In this document: positions 5,584 to 7,904 of the stretch, piece by piece
Numbering within the stretch: the first letter of the stretch is position 1
How the letters are laid out: each line of letters starts with the position of its first letter
Position numbers and translations under genes: made by a program
The notes under the pieces: model-generated
Database searches by the model: none
Seen by the model: only the letters and a program-made list of their open reading frames with translations
Told to the model about the DNA's origin: nothing
Assembly: GCA_015654915.1 (NCBI GenBank)
Contig: JAATFY010000090.1
Coordinates: 1 to 7,904 of the forward strand
Source: Rhodospirillales bacterium
GTDB taxonomy: Bacteria > Pseudomonadota > Alphaproteobacteria > UBA9219
Reading direction: 5' to 3'
Length of the DNA stretch: 7,904 nt

Positions 5584-6291
5584 TTGATCAAGCTGCGTCG
5601 CCGATTGGCGTATTCCAGCCTTTCGCGTATGATGGATGCCATGAAACCAGCCGAAAAAATAAGCGTGGCCCTCGAGCCCGAATGGCGTGTGTCGACGGGC
5701 TTAACACCCTATCCGGAGGCGCTGGCGGCCATGGAAACGCGCGTTAACGCTATCGAAGCCGGAACTGCTTCCGAACTGATCTGGCTGCTCGAACACCCGC
5801 CGCTTTACACGGCGGGCACCAGCGCGCCGCCGGATGAATTGATCGACGCGCGCTTTCCGGTTTTCGACGCCGGACGCGGCGGACGCTACACCTATCACGG
5901 CCCCGGCCAGCGCGTGGTGTATGCGTTGTGCGATTTGCGCGCGCGTGATCGTGATGTGCGGCAGCATGTGTGCCGTCTGGAAGACTGGATGATCCGTGTC
6001 CTGAAACAGTTCGGCGTCACCGGCGAGCGCCGCGAGGGCCGCATCGGCATCTGGGTCGAGCATGACGGGAAAGAGGAAAAAATCGGCGCGATCGGCGTGC
6101 GCGTGCGGCGCTGGATCGCCTATCACGGGCTGGCGCTGAACGTAAATCCGGATCTGTCGCATTTCACCGGCATCGTGCCCTGTGGTCTGCCGGAATTCGG
6201 CGTGACGTCTTTGCATGCGCTCGGCGTCAAAGCGACAATGGCGGAAGTCGACGAAGCGTTCCGGCGCGAAGCGGCGGGACTCATTTTTTAG
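5584..6291 (+). CDS. lipB: Lipoyl(octanoyl) transferase LipB
   Basis: Moves the octanoyl group from octanoyl-ACP to the lipoyl domain lysine of E2 subunits and the glycine cleavage H protein, the first step of endogenous lipoate synthesis; LipA then inserts sulfur. In the 235-residue frame the LipB signatures are LLEHPPLYTAGTSA (68-81), RGGRYTYHGPGQ (98-109), KIGAIGVRV with the catalytic Lys166 (166-174), AYHGLALNV (179-187) and GIVPCGLPEFGVTSL with the catalytic Cys200 (196-210). All key residues are present, so it should be active. The start is debatable: a TTG at 5584 has a strong ribosome site, GAGGAAGG (5571-5578), while ATGs at 5629, 5632 and 5641 have none but give the shorter N-terminus usual in the family (216 residues from 5641). 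I give the TTG because the ribosome site is unusually good. It is not in an operon with lipA here; the downstream gene converges on it. Confidence 0.97.
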   Translation: MIKLRRRLAYSSLSRMMDAMKPAEKISVALEPEWRVSTGLTPYPEALAAMETRVNAIEAGTASELIWLLEHPPLYTAGTSAPPDELIDARFPVFDAGRGGRYTYHGPGQRVVYALCDLRARDRDVRQHVCRLEDWMIRVLKQFGVTGERREGRIGIWVEHDGKEEKIGAIGVRVRRWIAYHGLALNVNPDLSHFTGIVPCGLPEFGVTSLHALGVKATMAEVDEAFRREAAGLIF

Positions 6292-6314
6292 ATTCAGAAT
6301 TCATTCAACCATTC

Positions 6315-6428
6315 TCGTCATGCCCGCGAAAGCGGGCATCCCATTTGGTTTTTTTAAAAAAGGAACCAAACGGGATTCCGGATCAATTTTCTTTCGCTGC
6401 GCGAAGAGAAAATTTTCCGGAATGACGA
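6315..6428. repeat. MITE-like palindromic element between convergent genes
   Basis: Ends are TCGTCAT (6315-6321) and ATGACGA (6422-6428), an exact inverted pair. Inside are ATGCCCGC-GAAA-GCGGGCAT (6320-6339), TTTGGTT/AACCAAA (6344-6350 and 6364-6370), ATTCCGGA/TCCGGAAT bracketing the right part, and an inner TTTTCTTTCGC/GCGAAGAGAAAA stem. From memory this resembles the abundant proteobacterial repeat with CGTCAT...CCCGCGAAAGCGGG and GGATTCC...GGAATGACG ends. Placed between lipB and the converging gene, the first hairpin followed by a run of seven T (6349-6355) could also serve as a transcription terminator for lipB, and the rest for the opposite gene. No clear target-site duplication is visible. 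Confidence 0.85.
6320..6355 (+). terminator. Possible terminator of lipB formed by the repeat
   Basis: An eight-base perfect GC-rich stem with a GAAA loop (6320-6339) is followed, after nine bases, by seven T residues (6349-6355). The distance between stem and T-run is longer than in a classical intrinsic terminator, so activity is uncertain. Confidence 0.4.
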
Positions 6429-6454
6429 TACTATGAATGGGATGCACTAAGGAT

Positions 6455-7390
6455 TTAGGCCGATGCCTGCTTGGCGGGTTCCGGCATTTCCGAAGCGGTA
6501 ATCCGCACGCGGCTGTCGGCGGCGAAGAAATCGTTGGCGACTTCGCGCTCGAACGGCGCGGTTTCAACCAGTCCCTGACCGCCGACGGCGACCAGTTCGA
6601 TCAGTTTACCTGCGGGCGTAAAGCAGCCGCACATCAAGGGGCCGCCACGGCCGCAACCGCCATCCAGCGTCACGGCGGCTTCTTCCAGATTGACGCCGCT
6701 GTTGACGGAATCGAATCCGCGCACGATGCGGCTGTACATATTCTGGGCGCGTCCGGAAAGCTGGAACGTCGCCGAAGTCCACCACAGCGCTTCGCCCTGG
6801 TCTTCCAGCGAACGCGACGGGTCGAAACCCGCCGGCACGAACAGAAGTTTTTCCTGATCGGGCGCTGCCTGCGCCAATGCCGCGCGGCGCATGCCGCAGA
6901 TCAGCGGTTCATGCCCCGGGGCCGAGCGTTGCAGAGCGCGCAACTGGTTGGTCCAGCGCGTGATCGCGACGCTGCCCGCGCGCGCCATGGATTTGGTATC
7001 GTTGATGCTGACGCCGTACAGACGCAGATAAGCCTCAACGCCGGAGGCAAGAAGTTTCTCGAGCGTTTGTAATGGCACAGGTGCGAATTGCAATCGCAGA
7101 AGGCGCTGCCATGCTTCTTCGGCAGGGCCGCGCAGATAGACGATATCGGAAGGCTCCATGCCGGTCTTGGAAAGGATTGCGGCGCGGAAGGCGAGGATTT
7201 CATCGAACAAAGCGGCGTTGGTGCGCGATTCCACGCCCAGATAATTGCCGAGATAAATCATGCGGTCGCGCACGCCGAAACGGCCGGCGAGGTGGTCATG
7301 CAGCGTCGCCAGCCGCTCGACCTCGCCATGGATGGCGGCAATGGCCCAGATGCGGCGGGGGGTGCCCAGATCGGCGAATTTTTCGTTCAT
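6455..7390 (-). CDS. PPP-type metallophosphoesterase-like protein lacking metal ligands (predicted pseudophosphatase)
   Basis: The 311-residue protein follows the pattern of bacterial PPP-family Ser/Thr phosphatases, but the catalytic motifs are broken one after another. GDIHG is AAIHG (18-22), GDYVDRG is GNYLGVE (48-54), GNHE is GPAE (88-91), the VHAGIDP motif is VPAGFDP (185-191, His replaced by Pro186), and the GHT(P) motif is RGF (224-226). The non-catalytic scaffold is preserved: strand WAIAAI, MIYLGNY, DIVYLRG, SRSLEDQGEALWW (192-204) and the terminal LDGGCGRGGPLMC (242-254). With nearly all two-metal ligands lost it should not dephosphorylate; a binding or regulatory role is inference. 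The ATG at 7390 gives a family-like N-terminus; it has no clear ribosome site, and in-frame GTG 7399 or ATG 7558 are alternatives, the latter overlapping the divergent lipoprotein gene. The gene converges on lipB across the MITE-like repeat. Confidence 0.85.
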   Translation of the reverse strand: MNEKFADLGTPRRIWAIAAIHGEVERLATLHDHLAGRFGVRDRMIYLGNYLGVESRTNAALFDEILAFRAAILSKTGMEPSDIVYLRGPAEEAWQRLLRLQFAPVPLQTLEKLLASGVEAYLRLYGVSINDTKSMARAGSVAITRWTNQLRALQRSAPGHEPLICGMRRAALAQAAPDQEKLLFVPAGFDPSRSLEDQGEALWWTSATFQLSGRAQNMYSRIVRGFDSVNSGVNLEEAAVTLDGGCGRGGPLMCGCFTPAGKLIELVAVGGQGLVETAPFEREVANDFFAADSRVRITASEMPEPAKQASA

Positions 7391-7490
7391 GTCGTTCACG
7401 CGTAACGAATCAAGGGGGAACAGGACAAAATGACCATGCGACTCACGAGGTTGCAAGCTTTCGATGAGGGATTTTTCTCTTTTCTCCTCG

Positions 7491-7525
7491 TTGACAGTGT
7501 TTGTGTTCTGTGACGAGGATATGAT
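7491..7525 (+). promoter_or_regulatory. Promoter-like hexamers ahead of the lipoprotein gene
   Basis: A perfect TTGACA (7491-7496) and a good TATGAT (7520-7525) lie in the 166-base gap between the divergent genes, in the orientation of the lipoprotein gene. Their spacing is 23 bases, too long for a standard sigma70 promoter, so each may be part of a different element or neither may be used. Confidence 0.25.
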
Positions 7526-7556
7526 TCTCACGTGAACTGCGAAGAAAGCCTCGCAC

Positions 7557-7904
7557 ATGATTCGCCGCGCTGCGTTTTTATTTTTGGCCCTATGCCTTGC
7601 GGCCTGCGGACCTTCCGGCGATGGCGACAAATCCGGCGCGGCCCGATCCGCCTATGATCGGATCATGGCGGCGCAGACGATCCGTTGCGGCTATATCGCC
7701 TATCCACCGGGTTTCATGCGCGACCCGAACACAGGGTCTTTTTCCGGCACGTTCTACGACCTGACGCAGGAGTTGGGCAAACGGCTTAATCTGAAGATCG
7801 AGATAGCGGACGAGGTGACATGGGGCACCTATATCGAAGGGCTCAAGACAGGCCGGTATGATGTCTTGTGCTCCGGCGCATGGTCCGATGCCGCCGAGGC
7901 GCGC
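7557..7904 (+). CDS. Lipoprotein solute-binding protein (SBP_bac_3 type), 3' end missing
   Basis: The first 116 codons of a periplasmic substrate-binding lipoprotein; the frame stays open to the right edge. The N-terminus MIRR plus a hydrophobic core and the lipobox LAAC (14-17) predict signal peptidase II processing and lipidation at Cys17, followed by a Gly/Ser/Asp-rich tether. From about residue 41 the sequence follows the family 3 extracellular solute-binding fold: TIRCGYIAYPPGF as the first strand and ligand-side loop (41-53), GTFYDLTQELGKRLNLKIEI (64-83), the WGTYIEGLKTGRYDVLCSG stretch (89-107). Such proteins usually feed polar amino-acid ABC transporters or are sensor modules; the ligand cannot be told. 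Ribosome site is weak (GAAGAAAG at about 7541-7548). It is divergent from the pseudophosphatase gene, with which it shares a 166-base intergenic region. Confidence 0.9.
   Translation, partial: MIRRAAFLFLALCLAACGPSGDGDKSGAARSAYDRIMAAQTIRCGYIAYPPGFMRDPNTGSFSGTFYDLTQELGKRLNLKIEIADEVTWGTYIEGLKTGRYDVLCSGAWSDAAEAR

Noticed and set aside
5701..6216. A 171-codon minus-strand frame.
   Set aside because: It is antisense to lipB, whose motifs are unmistakable.
7391..7630. An 80-residue N-terminal extension of the pseudophosphatase.
   Set aside because: It crosses the divergent intergenic region and the start of the lipoprotein gene and shows no family similarity; the phosphatase-like sequence begins soon after 7390.

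Overview
The window reads as chromosomal DNA of a GC-rich Gram-negative bacterium, most likely an alphaproteobacterium. Supporting signs are the lipB and GPP34-type genes with alphaproteobacterial-looking protein sequences, signal peptides and a lipobox, a tRNA with an encoded CCA end, and two intergenic inverted-repeat elements of the kind scattered through proteobacterial genomes. No phage, transposase or CRISPR is present. Genus-level placement is not possible from this sequence alone.

Left part (1-1836, minus strand): a COG0523/CobW-type G3E GTPase with a long His-rich metal-binding loop is followed, with a 4-base ATGA overlap, by a classical short-chain dehydrogenase/reductase (SDR) whose C-terminus runs off the left edge. 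A candidate promoter overlapped by a small dyad lies upstream.

Middle part (1987-4798, plus strand): a single-domain STAS protein, then a structured repeat block (about 2341-2501), a GPP34 (GOLPH3/Vps74-like) protein, and 29 bases later a membrane-anchored protein. That protein has a periplasmic staphylococcal-nuclease-like domain whose catalytic acidic residues are replaced, one transmembrane segment and an unrecognised cytoplasmic tail. Next come an AT-richer hypothetical gene (4936-5424) and, converging on it, a tRNA-Leu(GAG) on the minus strand.

Right part (5584-7904): lipB (octanoyltransferase for lipoate synthesis, plus strand) ends at a MITE-like palindromic element that separates it from a converging minus-strand gene. 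That gene encodes a protein with the PPP-type metallophosphoesterase fold but with nearly all metal ligands replaced, a predicted pseudophosphatase. Divergent from it, the start of a lipoprotein solute-binding protein (SBP_bac_3 type) runs off the right edge.

The genes do not form one obvious pathway. The most noteworthy theme is two independent 'dead enzyme' proteins (a pseudo-nuclease in the envelope and a pseudo-phosphatase) and a bacterial GPP34 protein directly upstream of the pseudo-nuclease. I did not find convincing evidence for a new defence or mobile system.
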